A stretch of DNA of 64,000 nucleotides from Rhizobium sp. (lineage in GTDB: Bacteria > Pseudomonadota > Alphaproteobacteria > Rhizobiales > Rhizobiaceae): NCBI GenBank assembly GCA_002796995.1, contig PEKW01000002.1, forward strand, positions 691,990 through 755,989, read 5' to 3'. Each line of letters starts with the position of its first letter. The first letter of the stretch is position 1. Positions 27,757 through 36,281 of this stretch are shown one piece after another. Below the pieces are notes generated by a model that was not told where the DNA came from, did no database searches, and saw only the letters and a program-made list of their open reading frames with translations. The position numbers were made by a program, and so were the translations under genes.

Positions 27757-27775
27757 CATTCCGATGTCCGGAATG
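27757..27775 (-). promoter_or_regulatory. Leader hairpin of hsp20
   Basis: CATTCCG and CGGAATG form a 7-bp stem with a 5-base loop in the 5' leader, about 20 bases before the start codon. It does not match a ROSE thermometer by eye and may only stabilise the mRNA. Confidence 0.35.
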
Positions 27776-27782
27776 GTCCGGA

Positions 27783-27822
27783 TGCTAGCGCCGTCGGCCG
27801 ACCTCGCCTTGATTCAAGTCAA
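27783..27822 (-). promoter_or_regulatory. FixK/FNR box and -10 of the hsp20 promoter
   Basis: On the minus strand TTGAC-N4-ATCAA (27809-27822) matches the consensus TTGAY-N4-RTCAA exactly. A -10 like TAGCAT sits at 27783-27788, about 30 bases from the box centre, which is close to the spacing of class II FNR-type activation (site centred near -41.5). No good -35 is present, as expected for an activator-dependent promoter. Confidence 0.65.
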
Positions 27823-27948
27823 CCCTTGCTGTTGGTCGGGACGATTTGCGCGCGCCGGAGGATGGCGAAAATACGCCCGTATGCGCCTGGTGAGCACCTG
27901 CAACAAGGCTCTTGCATTTTTCCGCGGCGGGGTGTTTGGTCGCCGGCT

Positions 27949-28974
27949 GTGAGCAGCAGCGGCCGTGACACGGGGCGCCATGAGAGTGTTTCGAATTTGA
28001 TCAAGGCCTACCGACCCGACGGAACGGCGGAACTCATCCTCGCGAGTGATCCGCGCGCCTCGCTCGATTCCACCATTCTCTGGCTCGATCTCGTCGATCC
28101 CGACAGGGCCGAAGAAACGCTGGCGGAGCGGCTTCTCGGAATCCCGCTGCCGACCCGCGACGACCTGAAGGACATCGAACCGTCGAGCCGACTCTATGTC
28201 GAGGATTCTGTCGTATTCATGACCGGCTCGCTGGTCTACCACGTCGAGACCGACCTTCCGGAACTGACCGACGTCGCCTTCATTCTGAGCGGCAACCGGC
28301 TCGTGACGATCCGTTATGCCGAACCGAGAGCATTCTCCTTGTTCAGCGCGGCCCTTCTGCGGGTCCCCGGCAAGTACCAGACCGGCGCCGAACTCATGGC
28401 CCGCCTGCTCGAAACCGTCGTCGACCGGACGGCGGAGGTGCTGGAGATCGCCGTCGCCCGCCTCGACGCGCTCTCGGCCGAGGTCTTCGTCGACAACAAG
28501 GCGGCGAAGCGCCGGCCGCCCCGTTTCCTCGAGGACAAGCTGCTCGACATTGCCAGCCATCATCGGCTCGTCAGCAAGGCGCGCGACAGCCTGATGTCGC
28601 TGTCGCGCCTGGTCACGTTCCTGCGCTCGCTGCCGCTGATCCGCAAGGACCACGAGGCGGACGAACTGTGCCGGATCGTCGCCCACGACATTCAGTCGCT
28701 GTCCGAACATGCCGGCTTCGTCTCGAACAACATCACTTTCCTGCTCGACGCCTCGCTCGGGCTGATCAATGTCGAGCAGAATGCCATCATCAAGATCTTC
28801 TCGATCGCGTCGGTCGTCTTCCTGCCGCCGACCCTGGTCGCCTCGATCTACGGGATGAACTTCGAGTTCATGCCGGAACTGCACTGGCAGTTCGGCTACG
28901 CGCTTGCCATCGGCGCGATGCTGCTGTCGGCGATCATTCCGTTTCTCTTCTTTCGTTGGAAAGGCTGGCTCTGA
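27949..28974 (+). CDS. CorA-family divalent cation transporter
   Basis: 341 residues from GTG 27949; TTG 27997 (325 residues, GAGAG upstream) is an alternative I cannot exclude. A large cytoplasmic alpha/beta domain with long helices (about 1-280) is followed by two C-terminal membrane segments. The signature YGMN (Gly302-Met-Asn) ends the first, which forms the selectivity loop of Mg2+/Co2+/Ni2+ channels. The loop after it reads FEFMPEL, as in the ZntB/CorA-like branch found in proteobacteria. Kup follows after 15 bases, so a cation-transport operon is likely. Confidence 0.9.
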   Translation: MSSSGRDTGRHESVSNLIKAYRPDGTAELILASDPRASLDSTILWLDLVDPDRAEETLAERLLGIPLPTRDDLKDIEPSSRLYVEDSVVFMTGSLVYHVETDLPELTDVAFILSGNRLVTIRYAEPRAFSLFSAALLRVPGKYQTGAELMARLLETVVDRTAEVLEIAVARLDALSAEVFVDNKAAKRRPPRFLEDKLLDIASHHRLVSKARDSLMSLSRLVTFLRSLPLIRKDHEADELCRIVAHDIQSLSEHAGFVSNNITFLLDASLGLINVEQNAIIKIFSIASVVFLPPTLVASIYGMNFEFMPELHWQFGYALAIGAMLLSAIIPFLFFRWKGWL

Positions 28975-28989
28975 GAAGCCAGATGCCCC

Positions 28990-30891
28990 ATGGCCCAAGA
29001 AACCTCTGAAATTCCGGAAGCACCCAAGGATTTCCGCAGTCTGTTCTGGCTGAGCCTCGGCTCGGTCGGCGTCGTCTACGGCGACATCGGCACCAGCCCG
29101 CTCTACGCCTTCCGCGAGGCGCTGAAGCCGATCGCCGACGGCGGCATCGAGCGCGAGGAGATCATCGGCCTGATCTCGCTGATCATCTGGACGCTCACCA
29201 TCATCGTGACGCTGAAATATGTGCTCTTCCTTCTCAGGGCCGACAACGACGGGGAGGGCGGCACGCTCTCGCTGCTGGCGCTTCTGTCGAAGAAGGTCGG
29301 CAGCCACGGCTCGGTGCTGATGATCCTCGGATTGATCGGCGCGGCGCTGTTCCTCGGCGATTCGATGATCACCCCGGCGCTGTCAGTTCTCTCGGCGGTC
29401 GAGGGTCTGAAACTCGTGACGCCGGATCTGGAGAGCTTCATCGTGCCGATTTCGGTCGGCATCCTGATCGGCATCTTCGCCGTTCAGTCGCATGGAACGG
29501 GGGCCGTCGCGAAGTTCTTCGGGCCGGTCACCGCCGTATGGTTCATCGTCATCGCGCTTGGCGGCGTCGTCCACATCGCCGACGACTTCGGCATTCTTGC
29601 CGCCTTCAACCCCTGGCATGCCGTCAGCTTTCTGTTGCGCGAGGGCTTCCTCGGCATCGTCGTGCTCGGCGCCGTCTTCCTGACGGTGACCGGAGCCGAG
29701 GCGCTTTATGCCGACCTTGGCCATTTCGGCCGCCGGCCGATCCAGTGGGCCTGGTTCGCCCTGGTGTTTCCCGCCCTCGTGCTCAACTATCTGGGGCAAG
29801 GCGCGCTGGTGATGAAACATCCCGAGGCCGCTTCCGATCCGTTCTTCCTGATGTTTCCGGAATGGGCGCTGCTGCCGGTCGTCGTCCTGGCGACGGCTGC
29901 CACCATCATCGCCAGCCAGGCGGTGATCACCGGTGCCTTCTCGCTGGTGCGCCAGGCGATCCATCTCGGCTTCCTGCCGCGCATGCAGATCCTCTTCACC
30001 TCGGAGACCCATACCGGGCAGATCTACCTGCCGACCGTGAATGCCCTTCTGCTGTTCGGTGTCCTGGCGCTCGTTCTGCTGTTCCAGAGTTCCGAGGCGC
30101 TGGCGACGGCCTATGGCATCTCCGTCACCGGGGCCATGGTGGTGACCACGATCATGGCCTTCAGCTTCGTCCGCACTCGCTGGAACTGGAGCATCACGAC
30201 CTCGATCGTACTGCTTCTGCCACTCTTCCTGCTCGAGCTGGTGTTCCTCGGCGCCAACATGTTGAAGGTGCATGATGGTGGCTATGTGCCTGTGCTGTTC
30301 GCCGGCGGCTTCACCGTGGTGATGTGGACCTGGCGCCGCGGCACCGCGATCCTGTTTGCCAAGACCCGCCATGCCGACGTGCCGCTGGCCTCCTTCATCG
30401 CCTCGATCGAGAAGAAGAGCGAGCACGCGCCGGTGAGCGTCGCCGGCACGGCGATCTTCCTGACCAGCGATCCGGAAACGGCCCCGGCCGCCCTGCTGCA
30501 CAATCTCAAGCACAACCACGTCATCCACGAGCGCAACATCATCCTCACCATCAAGACGGTGAACCGGCCGCGGGCAACCGAGGCGGAGCGTTTCGTGGTG
30601 GAACAGCTGTCGGAGCGCTTCTCGCGCGTCGAGATCCGCTTCGGCTTCATGGAGAACCAGAACGTCTCCAAGGCGCTGGCCAATCTGCGGCGCGGCGGCC
30701 TGAAGTTCGACATCATGTCGACCTCCTTCTATCTCGGCCGGCGCAAGCTGGTTCCGGATGCGAAATCCGGCATGCCCTATTGGCAGGATCGGCTCTACAT
30801 CACGCTCGCCAACACGGCGACCGACCCGTCGGACTATTTCCGCCTGCCCGCCAATCGCGTCGTCGAGCTGGGCTCTCACGTCATCATCTGA
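28990..30891 (+). CDS. kup: Low-affinity potassium transporter Kup
   Basis: 633 residues. H+/K+ symporter of the KUP/HAK family. The N-terminal conserved block [17 protein letters not shown] is followed by about 12 membrane segments (roughly 15-440) and a cytoplasmic C-terminal domain. Length and motif order are standard. It starts 15 bases after the CorA-like gene and ends at a strong terminator, so the two are probably one transcript. With the KefB-type antiporter at 9.2-11 kb, the window holds one K+ uptake and one K+ efflux system. Confidence 0.95.
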   Translation: MAQETSEIPEAPKDFRSLFWLSLGSVGVVYGDIGTSPLYAFREALKPIADGGIEREEIIGLISLIIWTLTIIVTLKYVLFLLRADNDGEGGTLSLLALLSKKVGSHGSVLMILGLIGAALFLGDSMITPALSVLSAVEGLKLVTPDLESFIVPISVGILIGIFAVQSHGTGAVAKFFGPVTAVWFIVIALGGVVHIADDFGILAAFNPWHAVSFLLREGFLGIVVLGAVFLTVTGAEALYADLGHFGRRPIQWAWFALVFPALVLNYLGQGALVMKHPEAASDPFFLMFPEWALLPVVVLATAATIIASQAVITGAFSLVRQAIHLGFLPRMQILFTSETHTGQIYLPTVNALLLFGVLALVLLFQSSEALATAYGISVTGAMVVTTIMAFSFVRTRWNWSITTSIVLLLPLFLLELVFLGANMLKVHDGGYVPVLFAGGFTVVMWTWRRGTAILFAKTRHADVPLASFIASIEKKSEHAPVSVAGTAIFLTSDPETAPAALLHNLKHNHVIHERNIILTIKTVNRPRATEAERFVVEQLSERFSRVEIRFGFMENQNVSKALANLRRGGLKFDIMSTSFYLGRRKLVPDAKSGMPYWQDRLYITLANTATDPSDYFRLPANRVVELGSHVII

Positions 30892-30914
30892 AGGGGCAAT
30901 CCCCGACGAGCCGA

Positions 30915-30942
30915 AAAGCCGCCGCATCCCGGCGGCTTTTTT
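30915..30942 (+). terminator. Rho-independent terminator after kup
   Basis: AAAGCCGCC (30915-30923) pairs with GGCGGCTTT (30931-30939) around GCATCCC, ending in a run of six T. Confidence 0.9.
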
Positions 30943-30971
30943 GTGCCCGGTTGGATGACAGACAGCATGCG

Positions 30972-31015
30972 CATTAACCAAGCATCAAGGTTAATGCCGG
31001 ATATTTCTCTAATAT
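30972..31015 (+). promoter_or_regulatory. Inverted repeat and -10 upstream of the SleB-type gene
   Basis: CATTAACC (30972-30979) and GGTTAATG (30989-30996) form a perfect 8-bp inverted repeat with a 9-base spacer. A -10 TAATAT lies at 31010-31015, and the right arm covers the -35 position, which has no sigma-70 match. The arms resemble CtrA half-sites (TTAACC) but the spacing is not TTAA-N7-TTAA. Confidence 0.5.
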
Positions 31016-31042
31016 AGCCGTTGTAACGTATGGAGTACCGGT

Positions 31043-32215
31043 TTGCGTCCGAGAAGCCGTCTGCTGAAGCTGTCCGTCTTGCGTCTGGAAAGGTGGACAT
31101 CGCCCGTGGTCTTTGGCCTCGTGTCCTGGCTTGCCTTTCCGTCCGTCGCCGCCCAGGCGGACCTCGCGGGCCTGATCACCGGCAACGACCGGGGCAGCAG
31201 CAACTGGCGCATGGTGCTGACCGCCTCTCCGGCAGGCTCCATCCATCAGGCGCAGCTCGCCTTTTCCGACACCGAAGCCTCATCCGCGCTCAGCAAGGAC
31301 AGCGGCATCCTGCTTCCCGACGGTCGTAAGATCGCCTTCGACGGCGGCAAGGCCGAAGCCGATCCGGTGCCCGACGAGGACCGCGTCACCCGCAGCCTGA
31401 AGAAGGGCAGGGTGATCGCCGTGGAGACCATGCAGCCGCCCAAGGCCTTCTCGGCCGGTTCCGTGCTGAAGCGCACTTCCTCGCTGATGGATCCGAAGGA
31501 GACGCCGGCCGAACTCACCGCCTTCGTCCGTTCCAAGGCCAAGCCCGTCGAACTCGCGGCCTTCTATTTCAAGAAGCCGGAACCGGCCGCGGATATCGGC
31601 GTGCCGCCCATGCTCGCCTCGCTCGTCACCAACCGCCAGGCGGATGTGCTGGCGACCGCATATGCGCCCGCCGAACCCGACTTCGCCAGCGTGTCGCCCT
31701 TTGATGCTGTCCTCACCAAGAAGCCCGAAGCCGGCCGCTTCGTCCCGAGCATCGGTCCGAACGACCACGCCTGGGCGGCGAGCGTGCTGCCGCCGTCGGT
31801 CTTCTCCGCCCGCGAGCAGCAGTGCCTCGCCTCGGGCATCTATTTCGAATCGCGCGGCGAATCGGTCAAGGGCCAGGCCGCCGTCGCCCAGGTCATCCTC
31901 AATCGCGTGCGCAATCCGGCCTATCCCGACACGATCTGCGGCGTGGTCTACCAGAATGAGGATTGGCGCAACCGCTGCCAGTTCTCCTTCGCCTGCGACA
32001 ACATCAAGGACCGGGTGAACTCCCAGTACCACTGGAAGGTCGCCCGCGAAGTGGCGCTCGCGGTCACCGCCGGCAAGATCTGGCTTAAGGAAGTCGGCTC
32101 CTCCACCCACTATCATGCCATCTATGTCCGCCCGGGCTGGGCCCGCACGATGAAGAAGGTCGGCCGCATCGGCCTGCACGTCTTCTATCGCACCTATGGC
32201 GGCGGCTGGAGCTGA
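31043..32215 (+). CDS. Exported cell-wall hydrolase, SleB/CwlJ family
   Basis: 390 residues from a TTG start with GGAG 7 bases upstream. A signal peptide or N-terminal anchor (about 1-38, ending VAAQA) precedes a long, poorly conserved region (40-260). The C-terminal Hydrolase_2 domain (about 262-385) has CLASGIYFESRGE, QVILNRV and the HYHAIYVRPGW end block. Relatives are lytic transglycosylases or amidases acting on peptidoglycan; in rhizobia they are thought to serve wall remodelling rather than spore germination. A distinct inverted repeat overlaps its promoter. Confidence 0.88.
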   Translation: MRPRSRLLKLSVLRLERWTSPVVFGLVSWLAFPSVAAQADLAGLITGNDRGSSNWRMVLTASPAGSIHQAQLAFSDTEASSALSKDSGILLPDGRKIAFDGGKAEADPVPDEDRVTRSLKKGRVIAVETMQPPKAFSAGSVLKRTSSLMDPKETPAELTAFVRSKAKPVELAAFYFKKPEPAADIGVPPMLASLVTNRQADVLATAYAPAEPDFASVSPFDAVLTKKPEAGRFVPSIGPNDHAWAASVLPPSVFSAREQQCLASGIYFESRGESVKGQAAVAQVILNRVRNPAYPDTICGVVYQNEDWRNRCQFSFACDNIKDRVNSQYHWKVAREVALAVTAGKIWLKEVGSSTHYHAIYVRPGWARTMKKVGRIGLHVFYRTYGGGWS

Positions 32216-32352
32216 TCCCCGGCCAAATGGCGGCGCTCCCTGCGACCATTGGCGGGGTTTTGTCGCCGAGTGCTCCCCAAGATTCGGCACTTTCAACTTA
32301 AGTCTATGATTTTCCCCGGTTAATTTGTGGTGAAACTTGCCCTTGGTATGCC

Positions 32353-32381
32353 TTGACTATGGGGGCTCTCAAAATTATGGT
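32353..32381 (+). promoter_or_regulatory. Promoter of the F0 ATP synthase operon
   Basis: -35 TTGACT (32353-32358), 17-base spacer, -10 TATGGT (32376-32381). It lies in a 270-base gene-free stretch (32216-32485) before atpI, leaving a leader of about 100 bases in which I see no attenuator. Confidence 0.65.
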
Positions 32382-32485
32382 GCGCGCGACTTCAAGACGG
32401 GCTGGAAGGGTTCAAATCCTGCCGTATCTACATTGCTGTCGGGTCAGATGCGGCCCGGAGAAACGCAGAACGGACGGAGGCGATC

Positions 32486-32848
32486 ATGACCGATAACCGC
32501 GAAGAGGGTCTGGAAGAGCGTCGCAGGCGCCTTGCTGCCGAACTGGCGGTGAAGGGTGTCGAGACGAATGGTGAGAAAGCCGCCGACGAGCGGGCCGAGC
32601 GAAACCGCAAAGGTTACGCCGAGGCCATGAAGCTCTCGAGCGAATTTATCTCCGCCGTCGTCGTTGGTGCGATCCTGGGCTATCTTTTCGACCGTTTTGT
32701 CGGTACTGCGCCCTGGGGCATGATCGTGCTCCTGTTACTCGGGTTCTGTGCCGGTGTTTTGAACGTGCTGAGGACTGCGGGCAAGGTGGCCTCGCCCCAT
32801 CCGGCGGACCGCGGCACGAAGGCAGAGAATAAGCGCGACGCCGGCTGA
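32486..32848 (+). CDS. atpI: ATP synthase assembly protein AtpI
   Basis: 120 residues. A charged N-terminus rich in Arg and Glu is followed by two membrane segments (about 55-75 and 80-100) of the AtpI/Q type. AtpI helps assemble the c-ring and may help take up Mg2+. It is the first gene of the F0 operon, ahead of atpB, as in most alphaproteobacteria. ATG 32486 has GGAGG about 9 bases upstream. Confidence 0.9.
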   Translation: MTDNREEGLEERRRRLAAELAVKGVETNGEKAADERAERNRKGYAEAMKLSSEFISAVVVGAILGYLFDRFVGTAPWGMIVLLLLGFCAGVLNVLRTAGKVASPHPADRGTKAENKRDAG

Positions 32849-32918
32849 TCAGGGCCGCGAAGCGCTACACAGGCAGACCTCCGCTCGCGGGCGGACTAAA
32901 AGCGAAAGAGACCAGACG

Positions 32919-33671
32919 GTGTCAAACGATCCGACTCATCAGTTCCAGATCCAGAAGATTGTTCCGATCGAGATCGGCGGGATTGATTTTTCGTTCACCA
33001 ACGCTTCGCTGTTCATGGTCGCGACGGTCGCCTGCGCTTCCGCCTTTCTCTACTTCTCGACCTCGAGCCGCGGCCTGATCCCGACCCGCGCCCAGTCGGT
33101 CGCCGAAATGTCCTATGAATTCATCGCCTCGATGCTGCGCGAAGGCGCCGGCAGCCACGGCATGAAGTTCTTCCCCATGGTCTTCTCGCTGTTCATGTTC
33201 GTGCTGACCGCGAACCTGCTCGGCATGATGCCCTACTTCTTCACCATCACCAGCCAGATCGTCGTCACCTTTGCGCTGGCGATCTTCGTCATCGGCACCG
33301 TGCTGGTCTATGGTTTCATGAAGCACGGCTTCGGCTTCCTCAAGCTGTTCGTGCCCTCGGGCGTGCCGGGAGCCCTGCTGCTTCTCGTCGTGCCGATCGA
33401 GGTGATCTCGTTCCTGTCGCGTCCGATTTCGCTCTCCATTCGTCTGTTCGCCAACATGCTGGCCGGACATATTACGCTCAAGGTGTTCGCAGGCTTCGTC
33501 GCCTCGCTCGGAACCCTGGGCGCGCTGGGCATTGGCGGCGCCATTCTGCCCCTGATCATGACCGTCGCTCTGACGGGTCTCGAGTTCCTCGTCGCCTTCC
33601 TGCAGGCTTATGTCTTTGCGGTACTGACTTGCATGTACCTCAACGACGCAATTCACCCTGGCGGGCACTAA
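32919..33671 (+). CDS. atpB: ATP synthase F0 subunit a
   Basis: 250 residues from a GTG start. Integral membrane proton half-channel protein with five or six helices. The essential arginine is in [12 protein letters not shown] (Arg175), which faces the c-ring carboxylate. The C-terminal [17 protein letters not shown] is standard. Seventy bases separate it from atpI and 68 from atpE; the operon order I-B-E-F'-F is the usual alphaproteobacterial split from the F1 operon. Confidence 0.97.
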   Translation: MSNDPTHQFQIQKIVPIEIGGIDFSFTNASLFMVATVACASAFLYFSTSSRGLIPTRAQSVAEMSYEFIASMLREGAGSHGMKFFPMVFSLFMFVLTANLLGMMPYFFTITSQIVVTFALAIFVIGTVLVYGFMKHGFGFLKLFVPSGVPGALLLLVVPIEVISFLSRPISLSIRLFANMLAGHITLKVFAGFVASLGTLGALGIGGAILPLIMTVALTGLEFLVAFLQAYVFAVLTCMYLNDAIHPGGH

Positions 33672-33739
33672 GGATCACCGACATTGACGTCTGAAGACGT
33701 CAGTCATTCGCCGCAACAACCATTCTAAGGAGATCAATC

Positions 33740-33967
33740 ATGGAAGCGGAAGCAGCAAAGTACATCGGCGCAGGTCTGGCTTGCTTTGGTATGGCCGGCA
33801 CGGCTCTCGGCCTCGGCAACATCTTCGGCAACTACCTGTCCGGCGCACTGCGCAATCCGTCTGCCGCTGACAGCCAGTTCGGCCGTCTGGTATTCGGCTT
33901 CGCCGTTACGGAAGCTCTGGGCATCTTCTCGCTGCTCATCGCTCTCCTCCTCCTGTTCGCCGTCTAA
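33740..33967 (+). CDS. atpE: ATP synthase F0 subunit c
   Basis: 75 residues forming a two-helix hairpin. The polar loop ALRNP (36-40) contacts F1 and the proton-binding carboxylate is Glu58 in the second helix (VTEALGI). AAGGAG is a strong ribosome-binding site 9 bases upstream, fitting the high copy number of c in the ring. Confidence 0.97.
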   Translation: MEAEAAKYIGAGLACFGMAGTALGLGNIFGNYLSGALRNPSAADSQFGRLVFGFAVTEALGIFSLLIALLLLFAV

Positions 33968-34047
33968 TACCGGCCGGGTTCTGGGGTCACGGCTCGCCCT
34001 GAGGCGGCCGTGATCCTTCGCATTTGAGAATACACCTGGAGGTGAGC

Positions 34048-34707
34048 ATGTTTGTGACCCCCGCCTTTGCCGAGGAAACTCCGGCGCAGGGCCAGACCCA
34101 TACGGGAGAGGCTCCGGCACAGGGCCAGATCCACACGGAAGAGGCTCCGGCACAGGGCCAAGTCCACACGGAGACCGGCGTCGCCGAAGACGCAGGACAT
34201 GGTGGCGGCGTTTTTCCGCCGTTCGACCAGTCTACCTATGCATCCCAGCTGCTCTGGCTGGTGATCACGTTCGGTCTTTTCTACGTGCTCATGCAGAAGG
34301 TCATCGTGCCGCGCGTCGGTGGCATCCTGGAAAACCGGCATGACCGGATCGCCCAGGACCTCGATGAGGCCGCTCGGCTGAAGTCCGAGGCCGATGCCGC
34401 CATTGAAACATACGAGCGCGAGCTCGCTGCTGCCAGGTCCAAGGCCGGGCAGATCGCAGCGACCGCGCGCGACAGCGCCAAGGCCAAGGCCGACGCCGAG
34501 CGGACCGCCGTCGAAGCGGAACTCTCCGGCAAGGTCGCAGCGGCCGAAGCCCGCATCGCCGAGATCAAGGCGAAGGCCTTCGCCGAAGTCGACACCATCG
34601 CCGTCGACACGGTCGGTTCGATCGTCGAGCAGCTGATCGGCACCAAGGCAACCGCCGCCGACATCAAGGCCGCCGTCAGCGGCGTCGCCGGCAAGCAGGG
34701 GGCTTGA
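34048..34707 (+). CDS. atpF': ATP synthase F0 subunit b' with repeated N-terminal segment
   Basis: 219 residues from ATG 34048, with GGAGGT 6 bases upstream. Peripheral-stalk subunit b' pairs with b, as in photosynthetic and many alphaproteobacterial enzymes. One membrane helix (about 63-85) is followed by a long coiled coil (about 95-190). Oddity: before the helix, residues about 9-43 hold an 11-residue repeat ([11 protein letters not shown] type) in three copies, encoded by a 33-bp DNA repeat. The stop overlaps the region of the atpF start. Confidence 0.93.
   Translation: MFVTPAFAEETPAQGQTHTGEAPAQGQIHTEEAPAQGQVHTETGVAEDAGHGGGVFPPFDQSTYASQLLWLVITFGLFYVLMQKVIVPRVGGILENRHDRIAQDLDEAARLKSEADAAIETYERELAAARSKAGQIAATARDSAKAKADAERTAVEAELSGKVAAAEARIAEIKAKAFAEVDTIAVDTVGSIVEQLIGTKATAADIKAAVSGVAGKQGA
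34079..34177 (+). repeat. 33-bp in-frame repeat in atpF', three copies
   Basis: Three 33-base units (about 34079-34111, 34112-34144, 34145-34177), the last two nearly identical, encode APAQGQxHTxE-type segments ahead of the membrane helix. Copy number should vary between strains if slippage made it. Confidence 0.85.
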
Positions 34708-34709
34708 AC

Positions 34710-35195
34710 ATGCAATTCGACGCAACATTCTTTGCCTTCGTCGGCCTTCTCCTGTTCTTTGCCCTGGTCGTCTATCTCAAGGTTCCGGGCATGGTGGCGA
34801 AGTCGCTCGACGCCCGCGCCGACAAGATCCGTGACGAACTGGCGGAAGCCAAGCGCCTGCGCGAGGAAGCCCAGCACGTTCTGGCAGAATACCAGCGCAA
34901 GCGTAAGGAAGCCGAGGCGGAAGCAGCAGGCATCGTCGCCGCGGCCGAACGCGAGGCCGCCATGCTGACGGCTGAAGCCAAGCAGAAGACCGAAGAGTTC
35001 GTGGCGCGCCGCAATGCGCTCTCCGAGCAGAAGATCAAGCAGGCCGAGACGGAAGCCGTTAACGCCGTGCGCTCGGCAGCCGTCGACCTGGCGATTGCCG
35101 CGGCCGAAGCTGTGCTTGCCAAGAAGACCGATGCGGCCGTGCAGGACAGCCTGTTCAAGGGCGCGCTTGGCGAGGTCAAAGGCCGCCTCAACTGA
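34710..35195 (+). CDS. atpF: ATP synthase F0 subunit b
   Basis: 161 residues. One N-terminal membrane helix (about 5-25) and a long Ala/Glu/Lys-rich coiled coil that reaches F1 as part of the peripheral stalk. ATG 34710 lies 2 bases after the atpF' stop; a TTG at 34704 would overlap it. Last gene of the operon, followed by a strong terminator. Confidence 0.94.
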   Translation: MQFDATFFAFVGLLLFFALVVYLKVPGMVAKSLDARADKIRDELAEAKRLREEAQHVLAEYQRKRKEAEAEAAGIVAAAEREAAMLTAEAKQKTEEFVARRNALSEQKIKQAETEAVNAVRSAAVDLAIAAAEAVLAKKTDAAVQDSLFKGALGEVKGRLN

Positions 35196-35222
35196 GGAGC
35201 CGATCATCGTGAGTGTTTGAAG

Positions 35223-35248
35223 AGCCGGGCCTTAACGCCCGGCTTTTT
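35223..35248 (+). terminator. Rho-independent terminator of the F0 operon
   Basis: AGCCGGGC (35223-35230) pairs with GCCCGGCT (35237-35244) with loop CTTAAC, followed by a T-run. Confidence 0.9.
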
Positions 35249-35365
35249 CTTTGCCCGATGAAGGAAGGGCGAGGCATCGCTAGCATCGGGCGCCGCGTGC
35301 CAGGCCGGACATCGTTGGATCGATCGGCGGCGAGATAGGCACGCAGGCAGGCGCGAAGCGATATG

Positions 35366-36049
35366 TCAGGAAAGCGGCTCGTCGAGGATGTCCTCGCCAT
35401 CGCTGCGCAGCGGTCTGAAGCTCATGCGGTGCAGGATGCAGGGCCCATGCACGGCGATCGCCGCGCGGTGGCGGTCGGTGCCGTAGCCGGCGTGGCTGTC
35501 GAAACCGTAGGGGGGATAGACGAGGCCGGCGCGGGCCATCATGCGGTCGCGCGTGACCTTGGCGATGATCGAAGCGGCGGCGATCGACAGCGACCGCGAA
35601 TCGCCCTTGACCACGGCCCGTCCCGAGCAGATCAGCCCGTCCGGCACGTCGCGCCCGTCGGCCAGCACATGCCGTGGTGGCAGGGCAAGGCCCGCCACGG
35701 CCCGGCGCATCGCGTCGAGGCTCGCCTTGCGGATGTCGCGCGCATCGATGTGGCGGGGCGAGGAGGAGGCGATGGAGACCGTGGCCGTGGCGAGGATCGC
35801 CTCGAACAGGCGCTCGCGGTGCGCGGCGGTCAGCTTCTTCGAATCGTTCAGCCCTTCGGGGATGTCCGCTTCGTCGAGAATGACGGCCGCGGCAACGACG
35901 GGACCGGCGAGCGGCCCCCGCCCGGCCTCATCCGTGCCGGCGACGGGGAAGAAGCCGCGCCTGGCCGCCAGCCTCTCGAACTCGAAATCGGGGCCGGCCG
36001 GCAGGTCGGCGAAAAAACTCGGAGAATCGGGTGGCGTGCGAGATTTCAT
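35366..36049 (-). CDS. rnhB: Ribonuclease HII
   Basis: 227 residues from ATG 36049. Mn2+/Mg2+-dependent endonuclease that removes RNA from RNA:DNA hybrids and single ribonucleotides from DNA. The catalytic start [15 protein letters not shown] holds Asp40 and Glu41; NDSKKL and the later acidic residues follow. An in-frame extension to 36172 adds a proline/arginine-rich stretch not seen in the family. The ribosome-binding site is weak. A short region (35249-35365) of no evident content separates it from the ATP synthase terminator. Confidence 0.93.
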   Translation of the reverse strand: MKSRTPPDSPSFFADLPAGPDFEFERLAARRGFFPVAGTDEAGRGPLAGPVVAAAVILDEADIPEGLNDSKKLTAAHRERLFEAILATATVSIASSSPRHIDARDIRKASLDAMRRAVAGLALPPRHVLADGRDVPDGLICSGRAVVKGDSRSLSIAAASIIAKVTRDRMMARAGLVYPPYGFDSHAGYGTDRHRAAIAVHGPCILHRMSFRPLRSDGEDILDEPLS

Positions 36050-36250
36050 GCGGCAGAAATCGCACGCGCACCCGATCTCCTGCAAGTCCCCGGCATCGAT
36101 GACCGGCAGGGGAAGCGGCCGTCGGGGCGGCAGCCAGGGACTTAACTTCCGGCGCAAGGCGGCGGACCGCACCGGAAACTGGAGGGGAGGGCGAACCGAC
36201 CCCTAAGACGAGCAGGCGAGACAGGCCCGCCTGGAAATGGAATGCGTCCA

Positions 36251-36272
36251 GATGCGTCCACAGGGACGCATC
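36251..36272 (-). terminator. Hairpin downstream of the radical SAM gene
   Basis: GATGCGTCC (36251-36259) pairs with GGACGCATC (36264-36272) around ACAG, directly after the radical SAM stop. The left arm is also partly repeated at 36242-36250. No T-run. Confidence 0.5.
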
Positions 36273-36281
36273 CCTACGGTG

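Noticed and set aside
27738..27780. ROSE-type RNA thermometer in the hsp20 leader
   Set aside because: There is a short hairpin but no conserved anti-SD U(U/C)GCU segment at the ribosome-binding site.
32405..32425. tRNA T-arm-like string GGTTCAAATCC before atpI
   Set aside because: The flanking bases do not form a T-stem or acceptor stem, so it is chance in the operon leader.
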